A stretch of DNA of 64,000 nt from Caulifigura coniformis (GCF_007745175.1 NZ_CP036271.1:4538314-4602313); one strand, 5' to 3'. Counted from the stretch's first letter, positions 9,578 to 19,495 are shown. Notes: a model not told the origin generated them from the letters alone. A program made the numbers and translations.

Positions 9578-9616
9578 ACCTCTTCTTCGAATCGTCAGGA
9601 CGGCCGGGTTGAAGGG

Positions 9617-10567
9617 ATGCCTGCCGCGCCGGTGTTGAGGCCGGCCGGCAAGCCACTCACAGCTGCCGCGACGGCGCTGGCGCTCACCACCGCCTTCCTC
9701 TGGGGCGGCACGGCGGTTTCCAATCAGTTCGCAGTGGATCAGCTGCCGCCGCTCATGGTTGGCGGGCTGAGGTTCTTCCTGGCGGGGCTGTTCATGCTTC
9801 CCTGGTGCCTGGTGGAGCGGGCGCCGATCGGGATCACGCGGGCGCAGTGGAAGCCGGTGCTGGTGATGGCGGCGCTCCTGTTCCTGCAGATCGGCACGTT
9901 CAACATCGGGGGGAAGTGGTCGACGTCGTCGCACGCATCGCTGTTCGTGAACACCTACATCTTCTGGGTGGCGGGCGTGGAGCACTTCGTGACGCGGACG
10001 ATCCGCCTCGGCTGGCGGGCGATCCTGGGGCTCGCGATTGCGGGGATCGGAGTCGCACTGCTGGTGCTGTCGACGGCCAAGCCGGCGGCGACCGCCGCGA
10101 GCGGGATGGATACGCCGACGCTGTCGGGCGACCTGATCCTGCTCTTGAGCGGCCTGATTCTCGGGGTCAAGGTGCTCTACACGAAGGACGCGGTGCGGCA
10201 GATCGCTCCCGGAACGGTCATCCTGTGGCACGACTTCCTCGGGGCCGCGATGTTCTTCGTGGCGAGCGCTCTCACGGAGCCGATGCCGACTTCGGCCCCA
10301 ACGTGGCCGACGATCTGGGCGATGCTGTACGGCGGATTCGTCGTTTCGGGCTTCTGCTTCGCGGCCCACGCATTCCAGTTGCGGACGTATGGGGCGTCGC
10401 AGATTTCCGTGTTCAGCTTCACGACGCCGGTATTCGGCGTGGGGCTGGGGGTGCTTCTGCGGGGGGACGCTTTGTCGCCGTGGCTGCTGGTGTGCGGGGT
10501 GGCGGTGGCGGTCGGAATTACGCTCGTGAACCTGCCGGAGGGGAGTGAGGCGGAGGCGCTCGAGTAG
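9617..10567 (+). CDS. EamA/DMT-family transporter
   Basis: An inner-membrane permease of the drug/metabolite transporter superfamily, 316 residues. It has about ten membrane helices arranged as two EamA repeats. Repeat 1 begins ALALTTAFLWGGTAVSNQFAVDQLPPLMVGGLRFFLAGLF, and repeat 2 begins GDLILLLSGLILGVKVLYTKDAV. The end of repeat 2, FTTPVFGVGLGVLLRGD, is typical of these exporters. The start at 9617 is favoured by a gaaggg just before the ATG; a GTG at 9575 falls inside the upstream inverted repeat. The substrate is unknown: amino-acid or metabolite efflux would be typical of the family, but nothing here decides. Confidence 0.88.
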   Translation: MPAAPVLRPAGKPLTAAATALALTTAFLWGGTAVSNQFAVDQLPPLMVGGLRFFLAGLFMLPWCLVERAPIGITRAQWKPVLVMAALLFLQIGTFNIGGKWSTSSHASLFVNTYIFWVAGVEHFVTRTIRLGWRAILGLAIAGIGVALLVLSTAKPAATAASGMDTPTLSGDLILLLSGLILGVKVLYTKDAVRQIAPGTVILWHDFLGAAMFFVASALTEPMPTSAPTWPTIWAMLYGGFVVSGFCFAAHAFQLRTYGASQISVFSFTTPVFGVGLGVLLRGDALSPWLLVCGVAVAVGITLVNLPEGSEAEALE

Positions 10568-10699
10568 GCCTGATTGCATCTGGCGCTCTCGCTGCCTGGC
10601 GAAATCGGCCCTACATTACTCCCACGGTCTGAGGTCGTAGCCCGCCGGGTCTTGACTGACTCAGACATCGCAGATTGTGTTCATCAGATCGAGCGTACA

Positions 10700-11248
10700 A
10701 TGCTTCGGAACAGATTGGCCGGCTTGGCCTTGATCGGGTTGGCGACGAGCGTGGCGGGATGCGGCACTGTTGATGTCGCCCAGGCCGCGGATGAGAAGCC
10801 GGCCGCAGCAGCACCAAAGGAAACGGGGAAGAACGTGGCAGACAGCGCACCGGAAGTGGCGTTTCCGAGCCTCCCGAAAGGGGCCGGCAAGATGGACGAC
10901 AATGCTCCCAAGACATTCACCACGACGGAATCGGGGCTGAAGTACCGCGTGCTCCGCGCCGGCACTGATCCCAAGCCGACCGCCCGGCAGGCGGTCGAGG
11001 TTCACTATCACGGCTGGCTGGACAACAAGAAGGTGTTCGACAGCTCCTACGAGCGCGGCGAGACGATTTCGTTCGGGCTGAACCAGGTGATTCCCGGCTG
11101 GACCGAAGGGATGCAGAAGGTCGGCAAGGGGGGAATGATCGAACTCGAGATCCCGGCCAAGCTCGGCTATGGATCACGCGGCGCGGGCGCTGCGGTTCCT
11201 CCGAATGCGACGCTGCACTTCCTGGTGGAGCTGAAGGACATCAAGTAA
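10700..11248 (+). CDS. FKBP-type peptidyl-prolyl isomerase lipoprotein
   Basis: A 182-residue protein that accelerates cis-trans proline isomerisation in secreted proteins. The start at 10700 gives a clean lipoprotein signal (MLRNRLAGLALIGLATSVAGC, lipobox Cys21), so it should be membrane-anchored outside the cytoplasm. A low-complexity Ala/Lys linker of about 50 residues precedes the FKBP domain, about 75-182. Conserved features there are VEVHYHGWL, VFDSSYERGE, the Q-V-I-P-G-W loop, IPAKLGYG and the C-terminal PPNATLHFLVELKDI. All the usual active-site aromatics (Tyr, Phe, Trp) appear present. An inverted repeat follows the stop. Confidence 0.93.
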   Translation: MLRNRLAGLALIGLATSVAGCGTVDVAQAADEKPAAAAPKETGKNVADSAPEVAFPSLPKGAGKMDDNAPKTFTTTESGLKYRVLRAGTDPKPTARQAVEVHYHGWLDNKKVFDSSYERGETISFGLNQVIPGWTEGMQKVGKGGMIELEIPAKLGYGSRGAGAAVPPNATLHFLVELKDIK

Positions 11249-11262
11249 TTCGGCCGGCTCCT

Positions 11263-11295
11263 TGCTTTGGGATGCACGCCCGGCATCCCAAAGCA
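11263..11295. terminator. Bidirectional hairpin between convergent genes
   Basis: The perfect 13-base arms tgctttgggatgc and gcatcccaaagca are separated by 7 bases. They lie between the FKBP gene (rightward) and the DoxX-like gene (leftward). The U-tract is missing, so it may terminate weakly or protect 3' ends. Confidence 0.6.
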
Positions 11296-11329
11296 GGACA
11301 AACATGCAGGCCACGCCAGGCAAGGCGCC

Positions 11330-11758
11330 TTATCGGCTTCCCCGACTGGCCGGAGAAACCGCTGCCAGAAGCCAGGCAGCGCTGGCGGCGGACAGGACCG
11401 AGTAATCGAGTGACGGCTTCGGGCCGAGTGCGACTGTCATCGTGATTGCAAACAGCATCAGCAGACTTCCTGCGGCCGCCGCAACGAGCCGCAGACGCCA
11501 TCCGATCAGGAGGGCAACTGCCAGCACGACTTCCGCACACGTCGCGATCCAGCCGACTGCGGGGATGAGTGCCTGCGGCAGAAACCAGTTCAGTCGAGCC
11601 ACGTAGGCTTCGTACTCTGAAACGTTGCCCCAGGCGACTCCTTCTGCCCCGGGGGGCCCCCAGAGCCCCAGTCGATCGGCAACGGCCGACAGGAACGCCG
11701 CCGACAGCGCCAATCGCACTATCCAGGTCGCCGCGATGAGAGCGCGATCGCTACTCAT
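11330..11758 (-). CDS. DoxX-like integral membrane protein
   Basis: A 142-residue protein with four predicted membrane helices: ATWIVRLALSAAFLSAVADRLGLWGPP, then ALIPAVGWIATCAEVVLAVALLIGW, then LVAAAAGSLLMLFAITMTVAL, and a final Ala-rich helix. The first helix with its 'R-x-x-x-a-x-x-F-x-x-a-x-x-D/K-R' spacing and the E in helix two resemble DoxX/DoxD-type proteins. That family is associated with quinone- or thiol-linked redox in membranes, but function here is unproven. The ATG at 11758 lies inside the end of the upstream cupin gene (8-base overlap), so the two are translationally coupled. Confidence 0.7.
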   Translation of the reverse strand: MSSDRALIAATWIVRLALSAAFLSAVADRLGLWGPPGAEGVAWGNVSEYEAYVARLNWFLPQALIPAVGWIATCAEVVLAVALLIGWRLRLVAAAAGSLLMLFAITMTVALGPKPSLDYSVLSAASAAWLLAAVSPASRGSR

Positions 11759-12179
11759 GACCGGCTTCCGGGATGGCAATCTGTTTGGCGTCGCGAGGAT
11801 GAATCAGGACCGCAATGATCCGCGCCTTGTTCGCGGATGAGGCATTTTTCGAGACCCGGTGCAGGCAACCGGTCGGTTCGTAGAATGTCTCGCCTGCCTT
11901 GAAGACCCTTGTCGGAAGGTCATCGATCCCCAGTTCGTACTCGCCTTCCGCAACGTAGCCGAACACCGGACCGGGATGACGATGAGGCTTGCCCGCCTGG
12001 CCAGCCGCGAGAGACACCTCGACGACCGTCACGCTGGAGTCTTTCGCGTCCAGTTTTTCAATGATTTCTGAGGTGGAGATCACCCGGACCGACTCGCTCT
12101 TCTCATGCTGCTGAGCGAGGGAAGCTCCCCCCGCACCGACGAGGGCCCCCGTCAGCAACAACAGTGCGGTTCGAATCAT
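11751..12179 (-). CDS. Secreted cupin-domain protein
   Basis: A 142-residue exported protein made of a signal peptide (MIRTALLLLTGALVGAGGASLAQ) and one cupin barrel. Cupin motif 1 is GKPHRHPGPVFGYVAEGEYE, with the His-x-His and Glu metal ligands. Motif 2 is GETFYEPTGCLHRVSKN, with the second His. A divalent metal site is therefore expected, but the substrate is not clear. The start at 12179 is chosen because the signal peptide begins there; the upstream codons are Pro/Arg-rich noise. It is the first gene of a two-gene unit with the DoxX-like protein. The pairing suggests a redox or small-ligand role outside the cytoplasm, which is inference. Confidence 0.8.
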   Translation of the reverse strand: MIRTALLLLTGALVGAGGASLAQQHEKSESVRVISTSEIIEKLDAKDSSVTVVEVSLAAGQAGKPHRHPGPVFGYVAEGEYELGIDDLPTRVFKAGETFYEPTGCLHRVSKNASSANKARIIAVLIHPRDAKQIAIPEAGHE

Positions 12180-12225
12180 GCAAAGTCTCCAGAGGCGGGG
12201 CGAACCTGGCAGGGCAGCAAAACAG

Positions 12226-12252
12226 AAAGCCCGGTCATCATGACCGGGCTTT
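12226..12252 (-). terminator. Terminator of glnA
   Basis: The perfect 12-base arms aaagcccggtca / tgaccgggcttt have a 3-base loop. On the minus strand the stem is followed by CTGTTTTG. It lies about 47 bases past the type I glutamine synthetase stop and separates that gene from the cupin operon. Confidence 0.85.
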
Positions 12253-12298
12253 CGAAGTTTTGCACCACTGTCGCAGGCAGCACCTGCTGCTGGAACGA

Positions 12299-13738
12299 CT
12301 AGCAGTTGTAGTAGAGGTCGAACTCGTAGGGGTGGGGGCGGAGGCGAACGGGGTCGATTTCGTTCTCCCGCTTCCACTTGACCCAGTTTTCGATCAGGTC
12401 GGACGTGAAGACGTCGCCCTTCAGCAGATAAGCGTGATCCTGCTCAAGAGCCTCGAGGGCTTCGGTGAGCGACTTGCAGGCGACGTTGGTGTGGGAGAGT
12501 TCCTCTTCGGTCATCTCGTAGATGTCGCGGTCGAGCGGCTCGCCGGGGTCGATCTTGTTCTGGATACCGTCGAGCATCGCCATCATGAGGGCGGTGAAGC
12601 TCAGGTAGCCGTTGGCGGCCGGGTCCGGGCAGCGGAACTCGACGCGCTTGGCCTTGGGGCTCGGCGAGTACATCGGGATGCGGCAGGCGGCCGAGCGGTT
12701 GCGCTGGCTCATGGCGAGCGTGACCGGGGCTTCGTAGCCGGGGACGAGGCGGTGGTAGCTGTTGACGGTCGGAGCCGAGAAGGCCAGTAGCGAACGACCG
12801 TGCTTCAGGATGCCGCCGATGGCGTGGAGGCCGAGTTCCGACATGCCTGCATAGCCGTCGCCGGCCATGAGGGGCTTGCCATCCTTCCAGAAGGACATGT
12901 GGGTGTGCATGCCCGAGCCGTTATCGCCGTAGATCGGCTTCGGCATGAAGGTGACGGTTTTGCCGTGGCGCTTGGCGACGTTCTTAATGCAGTATTTGAA
13001 CCACAGGAACTGATCGGCCATGGTGAGCAGATCAGTAAACTTCATATCGATTTCGCACTGGCCGGCGGTGGCGACCTCGTGGTGGTGGGCTTCGACAACG
13101 ATGCCGAGCTTCACCATTTCGGCGACCATGTCGGCGCGGACGTCGCCGAGGGTGTCACCGGGGGCGACGGGGAAGTAACCGGCCTTGTAGCCGATCTTGT
13201 GGCCGAGGTTGGCGCCGCCTTCGGTGCGGCTGGAGTTCCAGGCTGCTTCGGAGGAGTCGATCTCGTACATCGATCCCCGCTGCGAGCTGGAGAATCGGAT
13301 GTCGTCGAAGATGAAGAATTCGGGTTCTGGCCCGACGAAGCAGGTGTCGGCGATGCCGGTCTGCTTCATGTAGGCGATGCCTTTCCGGGCGATCCAGCGG
13401 GGATCGCGGGAGTAGTTTTCCTTGGTGATCGGGTCGACGATGTTGGCGATGAGGCTGACCGTCGGCCGGGCATGGAAGGGATCGAGGCGGGCCGTGGAGA
13501 CTTCCGGGACGGCGAGCATGTCGGAGGCGTTGATGGCCTGCCAGCCGCGGATGGAGGAGCCGTCGAAGCCGAAGCCGCCCTCGAAGATGCCTTCGTCAAG
13601 GTCGTAGATGGGATATGAGCAGTGCTGCCAGGTGCCGAGCATGTCGACGAACTTGAGGTCGACCTGTTCGACGTTGTTGCTCTTCGCGAAGGCGAAGAAT
13701 TCCTTGGGGGTCTGCGGCCAGGGCGACTTCGTACTCAT
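12299..13738 (-). CDS. glnA: Glutamine synthetase, type I
   Basis: Makes glutamine from glutamate, ammonia and ATP; the main nitrogen-assimilation enzyme. The 479 residues fit the dodecameric type I family. Motifs in order: the beta-grasp domain with [12 protein letters not shown], the metal-binding [20 protein letters not shown], the glutamate/ATP region [16 protein letters not shown], and [25 protein letters not shown]. The segment [11 protein letters not shown] matches the adenylylation site of regulated enzymes and keeps the Tyr, so control by adenylylation is possible; no adenylyltransferase gene is in view. It lies directly downstream of a type II glutamine synthetase but has its own terminator. 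Confidence 0.97.
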   Translation of the reverse strand: MSTKSPWPQTPKEFFAFAKSNNVEQVDLKFVDMLGTWQHCSYPIYDLDEGIFEGGFGFDGSSIRGWQAINASDMLAVPEVSTARLDPFHARPTVSLIANIVDPITKENYSRDPRWIARKGIAYMKQTGIADTCFVGPEPEFFIFDDIRFSSSQRGSMYEIDSSEAAWNSSRTEGGANLGHKIGYKAGYFPVAPGDTLGDVRADMVAEMVKLGIVVEAHHHEVATAGQCEIDMKFTDLLTMADQFLWFKYCIKNVAKRHGKTVTFMPKPIYGDNGSGMHTHMSFWKDGKPLMAGDGYAGMSELGLHAIGGILKHGRSLLAFSAPTVNSYHRLVPGYEAPVTLAMSQRNRSAACRIPMYSPSPKAKRVEFRCPDPAANGYLSFTALMMAMLDGIQNKIDPGEPLDRDIYEMTEEELSHTNVACKSLTEALEALEQDHAYLLKGDVFTSDLIENWVKWKRENEIDPVRLRPHPYEFDLYYNC

Positions 13739-14033
13739 AGGATCAGGACTCCGGGCGAGGCGTAGGAACGGTCACCGATTTCGGGGCGGAAACGAACGCC
13801 GCCTGCAGAATAAATCCGGGGACAGTGGGGATGATTGCTAAGCGGTCAGCGACTCGCAAGAGACGGCGAATCGCAGGGAAAGCGGAAGCGAGTCGGCGAA
13901 AAAGGGATTCCCGGAGCGGCTCGAGTTCAGCGAATTCCGAGAAATGTTCAAAGTGGTCCTTCTCCGGGCGGCCGTCCGTACGACCGAGATTTCGACCGGA
14001 CATTGATCGGCATCCCGGGCTGAGACATCAAGG
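13739..14033. other. Spacer between the two glutamine synthetase genes
   Basis: About 300 bases that should hold the glnA promoter, read leftward. I looked for a sigma-54 -24/-12 motif in both orientations and did not find one. Confidence 0.4.
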
Positions 14034-14064
14034 AAAAAACGCCGCCCCGGTTGCGAGGCGGCGT
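14034..14064 (-). terminator. Terminator of the type II glutamine synthetase gene
   Basis: On the minus strand the stem acgccgcc / ggcggcgt is followed by a run of T residues (plus-strand aaaaaac before the stem). It sits about 40 bases downstream of the stop. Confidence 0.88.
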
Positions 14065-14100
14065 CTCGGAGACACATCTCACGTTTCGCGGGACTGGAAA

Positions 14101-15120
14101 TCAGCCGAGCGGGACAGTGGCGATCGTCTTCAGGATCTGGCCGGCGATCTGGTACGGGTCGCCCTGGCTGTTGGGTCGGCGGTCTTCGAGGTACCCGCGG
14201 TATTCGTTGTTGACGAAGCTGTGCGGGACACGGATCGAGGCACCCCGGTCGGCAACGCCGTAGGAGAACTTGTCGATGGACTGCGTTTCGTGGTGTCCGG
14301 TGAGGCGGAGGTGGTTATCCGGTCCGTACACGGCGATGTGGTCGTTGACGTTCACTTCGAAGGCCTTCATGAGCTTTTCGAAGTACTCCTTGCCGCCCTT
14401 CTCACGCATGTAGGCCGTGGAGAAGTTGCAGTGCATTCCGGAGCCGTTCCAGTCGCCGCGAATCGGCTTGCAGTGCCATTCGACGTCGACCTGGTACTTT
14501 TCGCAGAGTCGCATGAGGAGGTAGCGGGCGACCCAGACCTGGTCGGCGGCACTCTTGGAGCCCTTGCCGAAGACCTGGAATTCCCACTGTCCCTTGGCGA
14601 CTTCGGCGTTGATGCCTTCGTGGTTGATGCCGGCGTCGAGGCAGAGGTCGAGGTGCTTCTCGACGATTTCGCGGGCGATGCCGCCGACGTTGGTGTAGCC
14701 GACGCCGGTGTAGTACGGGCCCTGGGGCTGCGGGAAGCCGCTGCCGCTGGGGAAGCCGAGGGGCCGGCCATCCCGCATGAGGAAGTATTCCTGCTCGAAG
14801 CCGAACCAGGCGCCCGGATCGTCAGGAATGTTTGCGCGGCCGTTGCTGGGGTGCGGCGTTTTGCCGTCGGGCATCATGACTTCGGCCATGACGAGGGCGC
14901 CGTTCTTCCGGGTGGAATCGGGGAAGATGGCGACCGGCTTGAGCATGCAGTCGGAGCTGCGTCCTTCGGCCTGCTGTGTGGAGCTGCCGTCGAAGCCCCA
15001 CATGGGGAGATCTTCGAGCTTGGGGAAGGACTTGAATTCCTTGATGGTGGTCTTGCTGCGGAGGTTCGGCGTCGGCGTGTAGCCGTCGAGCCAGATGTAT
15101 TCCAGCTTAAATTTTTCCAT
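14101..15120 (-). CDS. glnII: Glutamine synthetase, type II (eukaryote-like)
   Basis: A 339-residue enzyme with the same reaction as glnA but belonging to the shorter, eukaryote-like family. Diagnostic segments are [23 protein letters not shown], the metal-binding [48 protein letters not shown], and [19 protein letters not shown]. The adenylylation Tyr loop of type I enzymes is absent, so it must be regulated differently. It reads in the same direction as glnA, about 360 bases upstream, with its own terminator, so the two can be expressed separately. Having both in tandem is notable. Confidence 0.95.
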   Translation of the reverse strand: MEKFKLEYIWLDGYTPTPNLRSKTTIKEFKSFPKLEDLPMWGFDGSSTQQAEGRSSDCMLKPVAIFPDSTRKNGALVMAEVMMPDGKTPHPSNGRANIPDDPGAWFGFEQEYFLMRDGRPLGFPSGSGFPQPQGPYYTGVGYTNVGGIAREIVEKHLDLCLDAGINHEGINAEVAKGQWEFQVFGKGSKSAADQVWVARYLLMRLCEKYQVDVEWHCKPIRGDWNGSGMHCNFSTAYMREKGGKEYFEKLMKAFEVNVNDHIAVYGPDNHLRLTGHHETQSIDKFSYGVADRGASIRVPHSFVNNEYRGYLEDRRPNSQGDPYQIAGQILKTIATVPLG

Positions 15121-15370
15121 GGCGCCTGAGTGCTTTGTCTGCCGGTGAGTGTCAAGGAATTTGTGGAGCCGGCGTCCGTGCCAGCGTGGTAAGCAGTCTT
15201 GCTTATCGATTCAGCAGCCACCGGGCATTCGCGTCTGAATTTCCAGCAATTCTGCGGCTTCTCCGCTGGAGTACCTGCAGAATGCAACGGGTGTGCCAGT
15301 TTGCGCAGGGGTGCTCGACCATGCGGCAGGGCTGCCCGGGTGGGGGGAGGCAGCTGGAGAGGGGCGTGCC

Positions 15371-17092
15371 CTACCCTTTCGCTTGCCGGAGGCGTTCGAG
15401 AAAGGCGTCGACCGGGAGGGTGTTTGCGATGTCGTCGCGCGTCAGGCCGGCCCGGCGGGCCTGGAAGACGCCGAACTGCATGAGGTCCATGTCGGCGAAG
15501 CCGTGGGCATCTGTGCTGATGACGATGGGAATGCCGCGTTTCTTCGCGGCGGCGGCATGGATATCGTCGAGGTCGAGGCGGGCGGGATTGGCGTTGATTT
15601 CGACCATTACGCGGTGCTTCGCGCAGGCGTCGAGGAAGACATCGAAATCGATGTCGGCCGGCTTGCGGCGATCGACGAGGCGACCAGTGGGGTGGCCGAT
15701 GATGTCGACATGGGGATTCGTGATGGCGCACATCAGCCGCTTCATGATCTGCTCACGAGGCTGCTGGAGGCCGTAGTGCAGGACGGCGATGACCCAATCG
15801 GCCTGTTCCAGGACGTCATCGGGGAGGTCGAGGGTGGCGTCTTCGAGGATGTCGCATTCGATCCCTTTCAGGATGCGAATTCCCTTGATGGACTTCTGGG
15901 CTTCGTCGATCGCCTTCCAGTGGGCGAGAAGGCGGGGGGCATCCAGGCCGTTGGCCATCGAGACCCGCTTGGAATGGTCGGTGATGGCGATGTACTCGCG
16001 TCCGCGGGATTTTGCGGCCTCGGCCATTTCGAGGATCGAGGCCGATCCGTCGGAGGCGGTGGTGTGCATGTGCAGGTCGCCCCTGATGTCATCAAGTTCG
16101 ACCAGGCGCGGAAGCGGGCCCTGCTCCGCGAGGGCGAACTCCGTCCGGTTCTCACGGATCTCCGGGGGGAACACCGGGAGCCCGAGCGCGGCGTAGACCT
16201 CCTGCTCGGTGCGGCCGGCGACCATCTGCTCGCCGCGGAACAGGCCCCATTCGTTGAGCTTGAGGTCCATGTCCTGGGCACGGCGCCTGAGGACGACATT
16301 GTGCTCTTTCGACCCGGTGAAATACTGCAGGGCCGCTCCGAAGGATTCTGCGGGGACGACGCGCAGGTCGAGCTGGAGCCCCTTGAAGAGGCGGACGCTC
16401 ATCTTGGTGTCGCCCCGGGCGATGATCGCCTCGACGAGGCGATGCCCGGCGAGGCGGTCCATGATGGCGTCCGGTTGCGACGCCTCGGCGAGCAGGTCGA
16501 GATCGCCGCAGGTCTCCTTGCGGCGTCGGCAGCTGCCCGCGACTTCGAGCTGCGCGACACCGGGCACGGATCTCAGGTCTTCGGCGATCTGCTCGGCGAC
16601 CTGCTTCGCTTCCGAGAGGTAGACCCGCCGGCCGGCCGACTCTGCGACTTCCAGCCCCTTGAGGATGGCGTCCTGGGTCTTTTTTCCGAAGCCCTTGATG
16701 CCGGCGATCCGGTTCTGTTCGGCGGCCAGGCGCAGCTCGTCGAGCGAACGGATTCCGTGCTCCTGAAAGAGCGCAAAGACCTTCTTCGGGCCGAGGCCCG
16801 GGACGCGCAACATGGCGACGACTCCGGCCGGGACCTGTTCGCGGAGCTCGGCCAGTTGCGGAATGCTGCCGGTCTGGACCAGGACCTGGATTTTTTTTGC
16901 GAGGTCTTCCCCGATGCCGGGAAACTCGCGGAGTTTCGCGATGCTGTCGGCGGCTGCCGCGATCGACTCCGTGGAATCGAGGATGGCGCGGGCGGCGTTG
17001 CGGTAGGCGCGGACGCGAAACGGGTTAGCCCCCTGAATCTCAAGGAGCTCGGCAAGCTCTTCAAACTGGGCCGCGATTGCGCCGTTCTGCAT
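15371..17092 (-). CDS. polX: DNA polymerase X family protein with PHP domain
   Basis: A 573-residue repair polymerase. Helix-hairpin-helix motifs lie in the first 130 residues ([37 protein letters not shown]). The nucleotidyltransferase palm follows: [16 protein letters not shown] holds the paired catalytic Asp residues and LDLRVV the third. The C-terminal PHP phosphoesterase domain, about 340-570, has [25 protein letters not shown] and ISTDAHG, the expected metal-binding His/Asp set. This is the usual bacterial PolX length and order, with gap-filling and 3'-phosphatase/exonuclease activity in base excision repair. It stands alone. Confidence 0.95.
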   Translation of the reverse strand: MQNGAIAAQFEELAELLEIQGANPFRVRAYRNAARAILDSTESIAAAADSIAKLREFPGIGEDLAKKIQVLVQTGSIPQLAELREQVPAGVVAMLRVPGLGPKKVFALFQEHGIRSLDELRLAAEQNRIAGIKGFGKKTQDAILKGLEVAESAGRRVYLSEAKQVAEQIAEDLRSVPGVAQLEVAGSCRRRKETCGDLDLLAEASQPDAIMDRLAGHRLVEAIIARGDTKMSVRLFKGLQLDLRVVPAESFGAALQYFTGSKEHNVVLRRRAQDMDLKLNEWGLFRGEQMVAGRTEQEVYAALGLPVFPPEIRENRTEFALAEQGPLPRLVELDDIRGDLHMHTTASDGSASILEMAEAAKSRGREYIAITDHSKRVSMANGLDAPRLLAHWKAIDEAQKSIKGIRILKGIECDILEDATLDLPDDVLEQADWVIAVLHYGLQQPREQIMKRLMCAITNPHVDIIGHPTGRLVDRRKPADIDFDVFLDACAKHRVMVEINANPARLDLDDIHAAAAKKRGIPIVISTDAHGFADMDLMQFGVFQARRAGLTRDDIANTLPVDAFLERLRQAKG

Positions 17093-17176
17093 GGAAGCGT
17101 CCTGAGGATCGAGTGACGGGGCTCCCCAGTTTAGAAGATTCGGGGCGGTGTGCCTTTTCGGGCGGGGAGGAGATTC

Positions 17177-17210
17177 GCCACAGAGACGCGGAGGGAGGGA
17201 GATCGCGCCA
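17177..17210. repeat. Single arm related to the 9.4-kb inverted repeat
   Basis: The segment ccacagagacgcggaggg...gagatcgc resembles the arms at 9401-9440 and 9537-9576. No partner arm is visible nearby. Confidence 0.5.
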
Positions 17211-17247
17211 CAACCGGGTCGCCACGCCGGGGAGCTTTGTGCCCGGT

Positions 17248-17280
17248 GATCACAGGGGGCTGACGCCCCCCGCTCGCCGG
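17248..17280. repeat. Dispersed GC-rich element, copy 1
   Basis: Shares the core ggggctgacgccccccgctc with copies at 25590-25620 and 35455-35485, all in the same orientation. The GGGGG...CCCCC part can fold back on itself. It lies in the spacer upstream of polX. Confidence 0.65.
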
Positions 17281-17301
17281 GTTGGGGGGAGAGGGCGTTG
17301 T

Positions 17302-17850
17302 TTACTGGCTGGGGTAGAACATGGCCTCAATCGTTCGGGCGAAGGCTCCGTAGGCTCCTTCGCTGAAGAGCACGAAACGGACGATCGAGGGACGGCCGCG
17401 GGCGATGAGGAACTCGCGGGTCGTCCCCAATGCGGTCTGGGCGGCGAGGTCGATCGGGTATCCGTAGACGCCGGTGCTGATCGCGGGCATGGCGATCGAT
17501 GCGCAGTCGTGTTCGATCGCCAGTTCGAGGCAACGACGATAGGCGTTTGCCAGCAGGTCGGGCTCGCCCTGTCGCCCGCCTTTCCAGACAGGGCCGACGG
17601 CATGGAAGACATATCGGGCGGCCAGACGCCCTGCGGTGGTCGCGACGGCCTGGCCCGTGGGGCAGCCCTCGGGATATCTCCGGGCCGTCTCCTGCATCAG
17701 AGCGGGGCCTGCGGCGTGATGAATGGCGCCGTCGACTCCCCCACCACCGGCGAGCTGTGAGTTGGCTGCATTGACGATGGCGTCGGCGGCCTGGCGGGTG
17801 ATGTCTCCGACCAGGAGTTCGATTCGCGATTCTCCAATCCGGGCGAGCAT
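17302..17850 (-). CDS. Macrodomain protein (ADP-ribose / O-acetyl-ADP-ribose hydrolase type)
   Basis: A 182-residue cytoplasmic macrodomain that binds ADP-ribose; the closest bacterial relatives hydrolyse O-acetyl-ADP-ribose or remove mono-ADP-ribose from proteins. The family's key segments are present: [19 protein letters not shown], the glycine-rich [14 protein letters not shown] loop, CPTGQAV, the HAVGPVW strand and [15 protein letters not shown]. The Asn and Asp residues used for catalysis in MacroD-type enzymes (NAAN, GVDGAIH) are kept. No toxin or sirtuin partner is adjacent, so its target is unknown. Confidence 0.93.
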   Translation of the reverse strand: MLARIGESRIELLVGDITRQAADAIVNAANSQLAGGGGVDGAIHHAAGPALMQETARRYPEGCPTGQAVATTAGRLAARYVFHAVGPVWKGGRQGEPDLLANAYRRCLELAIEHDCASIAMPAISTGVYGYPIDLAAQTALGTTREFLIARGRPSIVRFVLFSEGAYGAFARTIEAMFYPSQ

Positions 17851-18278
17851 GGGCGCTGTGTCGATGGCTCAGGTTTGAACAGGAAAGATACAGGATCAGG
17901 GGACAGGACGTCTCTCGGAACGGGGTGGGCGGCTTCCCGAGGTGGCTTCAACGGGGAACAGAAGGAAACGGGGGGAACAGAAGGAAACGGGGGGAACAGA
18001 AGGAAACGGGGGGAACAGAAGGAAACGGGGGGAACAGAAGAAAAGGAAGGGAAGGAAGTGAGGGGATGGTGGAGGTTGAACGGGGGAGAAATGGCTTTCG
18101 TCGCAACGGGGGCAGCGCGCGGATGCGATGTGTCGCTCCTTGCGGGGCTCAGGTTGCGGAGGGGCCATGAGCAACGGGGGGAGCTGCGGCATTCAAGGAA
18201 CTCCGTCGGAACATTGGAGAACCGATGGTTCATCCGACCGGCGGCGAGCGCATTGCTGCTCCCTTGAGCATGGCCAAC
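17851..18278. other. Spacer containing the 19-base tandem repeat
   Basis: About 430 bases with no convincing gene. Apart from the tandem array it carries purine-rich sequence on the plus strand. Confidence 0.5.
17953..18046. repeat. Tandem array of a 19-base unit, five copies
   Basis: The unit ggggggaacagaaggaaac repeats with an exact 19-base period; the aacag words fall at 17957, 17976, 17995, 18014 and 18033. Copies are near identical and the last decays into aaaaggaagg. The array is strand-asymmetric, all purines except one C pair per unit on the plus strand. There are no spacers, so it is not CRISPR. Confidence 0.9.
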
Positions 18279-18280
18279 GA

Positions 18281-18313
18281 AAAAAGCGGCGGTGGGAGAT
18301 TCCCACCGCCGCT
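18281..18313 (-). terminator. Terminator of the DUF1559 gene
   Basis: The perfect stem agcggcggtggga / tcccaccgccgct is followed on the minus strand by five T residues. It lies about 35 bases past the stop. Confidence 0.92.
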
Positions 18314-18346
18314 CGTGTCCTGAAATCACGTCCGCTCCGCAGCCGA

Positions 18347-19495
18347 TTAGAATTCGGTGTCGCTGACGATGTTCTGGCCCTTGCGCGAGCCGTCCCAGGT
18401 GAGGAGGCTGGAGTAGACCATGGCGTCCATCGTCTGGTTGAGGAACCTGCCGTTGCCGCCGCAGAAGATGACGTTCACACCGCCGGAGTGCGTCGAGCTG
18501 GGCCGCTGGGCCTGGCCTTCCGCGCCCTGGAGGTTGGCGTTGATCATGCCGTTGCTGGCGACGACGCCACGGAACCCGGCCGGGATCGCCAGGGAGGTGC
18601 CTTTGACCGGTGCGGCCGCCGTGCCGGCAACTCCAACGCCCCCCGCGGTGGTCGAGGCGGCGATGACGTAGTTGGTGCCGGAGTTCGCCACGGGGAGACC
18701 GAACGAGAAATCGCTGATTTCGATGTCCCCGGTGGCTGCAGGAGCGCGACCGGCCCAGTTCTGTGCCTGGAGGTTTTCAGCAAACAGGAGGGTGGCGGTG
18801 GTGCCGTCGGCGCGGGAAACCTGGTCGAGCTTGATCTGGACATCGGGCCACGACACACCCGTTCCACGAGCCACTTCGCGGTCATCCGCCGGAATCGGCG
18901 TGGCGCCGGTTCCGTTGAAACTGTAGTCGTAGAGCGACGAGACGTGGCCGGCCGTGGGCGTTCCGGTGGCGTTGACCGTCATATCGGCGCCGTAGATCGC
19001 GTTGGAGATGTATCCGACGTTGATCGCGTAGGAGAGGTTGCCGGGGAGGTTGTCGTTCGGATCATCCGGGCAGTTCAGGACCTTGTTCTTGACCTCGGCC
19101 AGACCGGTCGTGGTGTTCACGCCGGTACCGTCGTTGGTGGAGGCGGCGAGGCGTTCGCCGAGAGGTCCCAATTCGATGAACGGGAAGAGCTGGACCGTCC
19201 AGGGGGTTCCGGCGTTGACCGGAGTGGAGGCCGTACCCCAGTTAATGGGGGCGCTCAAATCCGTCAGGTACGGCAGGCTGCCGTTGCGGCTGGTGGCGTA
19301 CGACTGTGCGGCGATGCCGAGGTTTCGGATGTTGTTGAGACATTCGGTCCGGCGCGCTGTGGCTCGGGCGTTCTGCACGGCTGGCAGGATCAGGGCCGCC
19401 AGGGTCGCGATGATCGAGATCACCACGAGCAGTTCGATGAGGGTGAAGCCCCGGCGAGGGGCGGCCCGCCTGAGAGCGGTACGACGCGTGAGCAT
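18347..19495 (-). CDS. DUF1559 pseudopilin-like protein
   Basis: A 382-residue protein with a basic leader and the type IV prepilin cleavage site and helix ([36 protein letters not shown]), followed by a large secreted beta-rich domain. The end has the DUF1559 hallmark [17 protein letters not shown], matching the usual 'H-P-G-G-x-N-x-x-F-x-D-G-x-V-R-F' segment. Such proteins are greatly expanded in planctomycetes and are processed by prepilin peptidase, but their role is not established. It is monocistronic, with a strong terminator. The domain is rich in Gly, Thr, Ala and Asn, as expected for an extracellular protein. Confidence 0.9.
   Translation of the reverse strand: MLTRRTALRRAAPRRGFTLIELLVVISIIATLAALILPAVQNARATARRTECLNNIRNLGIAAQSYATSRNGSLPYLTDLSAPINWGTASTPVNAGTPWTVQLFPFIELGPLGERLAASTNDGTGVNTTTGLAEVKNKVLNCPDDPNDNLPGNLSYAINVGYISNAIYGADMTVNATGTPTAGHVSSLYDYSFNGTGATPIPADDREVARGTGVSWPDVQIKLDQVSRADGTTATLLFAENLQAQNWAGRAPAATGDIEISDFSFGLPVANSGTNYVIAASTTAGGVGVAGTAAAPVKGTSLAIPAGFRGVVASNGMINANLQGAEGQAQRPSSTHSGGVNVIFCGGNGRFLNQTMDAMVYSSLLTWDGSRKGQNIVSDTEF

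Noticed and set aside
13739-13860. Sigma-54 promoter for glnA
   Set aside because: Expected for a nitrogen gene, but no TGGCAC-N5-TTGC pattern was found on the minus strand.
17953-18046. Possible CRISPR array
   Set aside because: The units are directly adjacent at a 19-base period with no spacers, and no cas gene is near.
17875-18267. Open frame reading through the 19-base repeat (Gly/Glu/Lys/Thr-rich)
   Set aside because: Low-complexity translation of the repeat, no start signal, no homology pattern; better explained as non-coding repeat.
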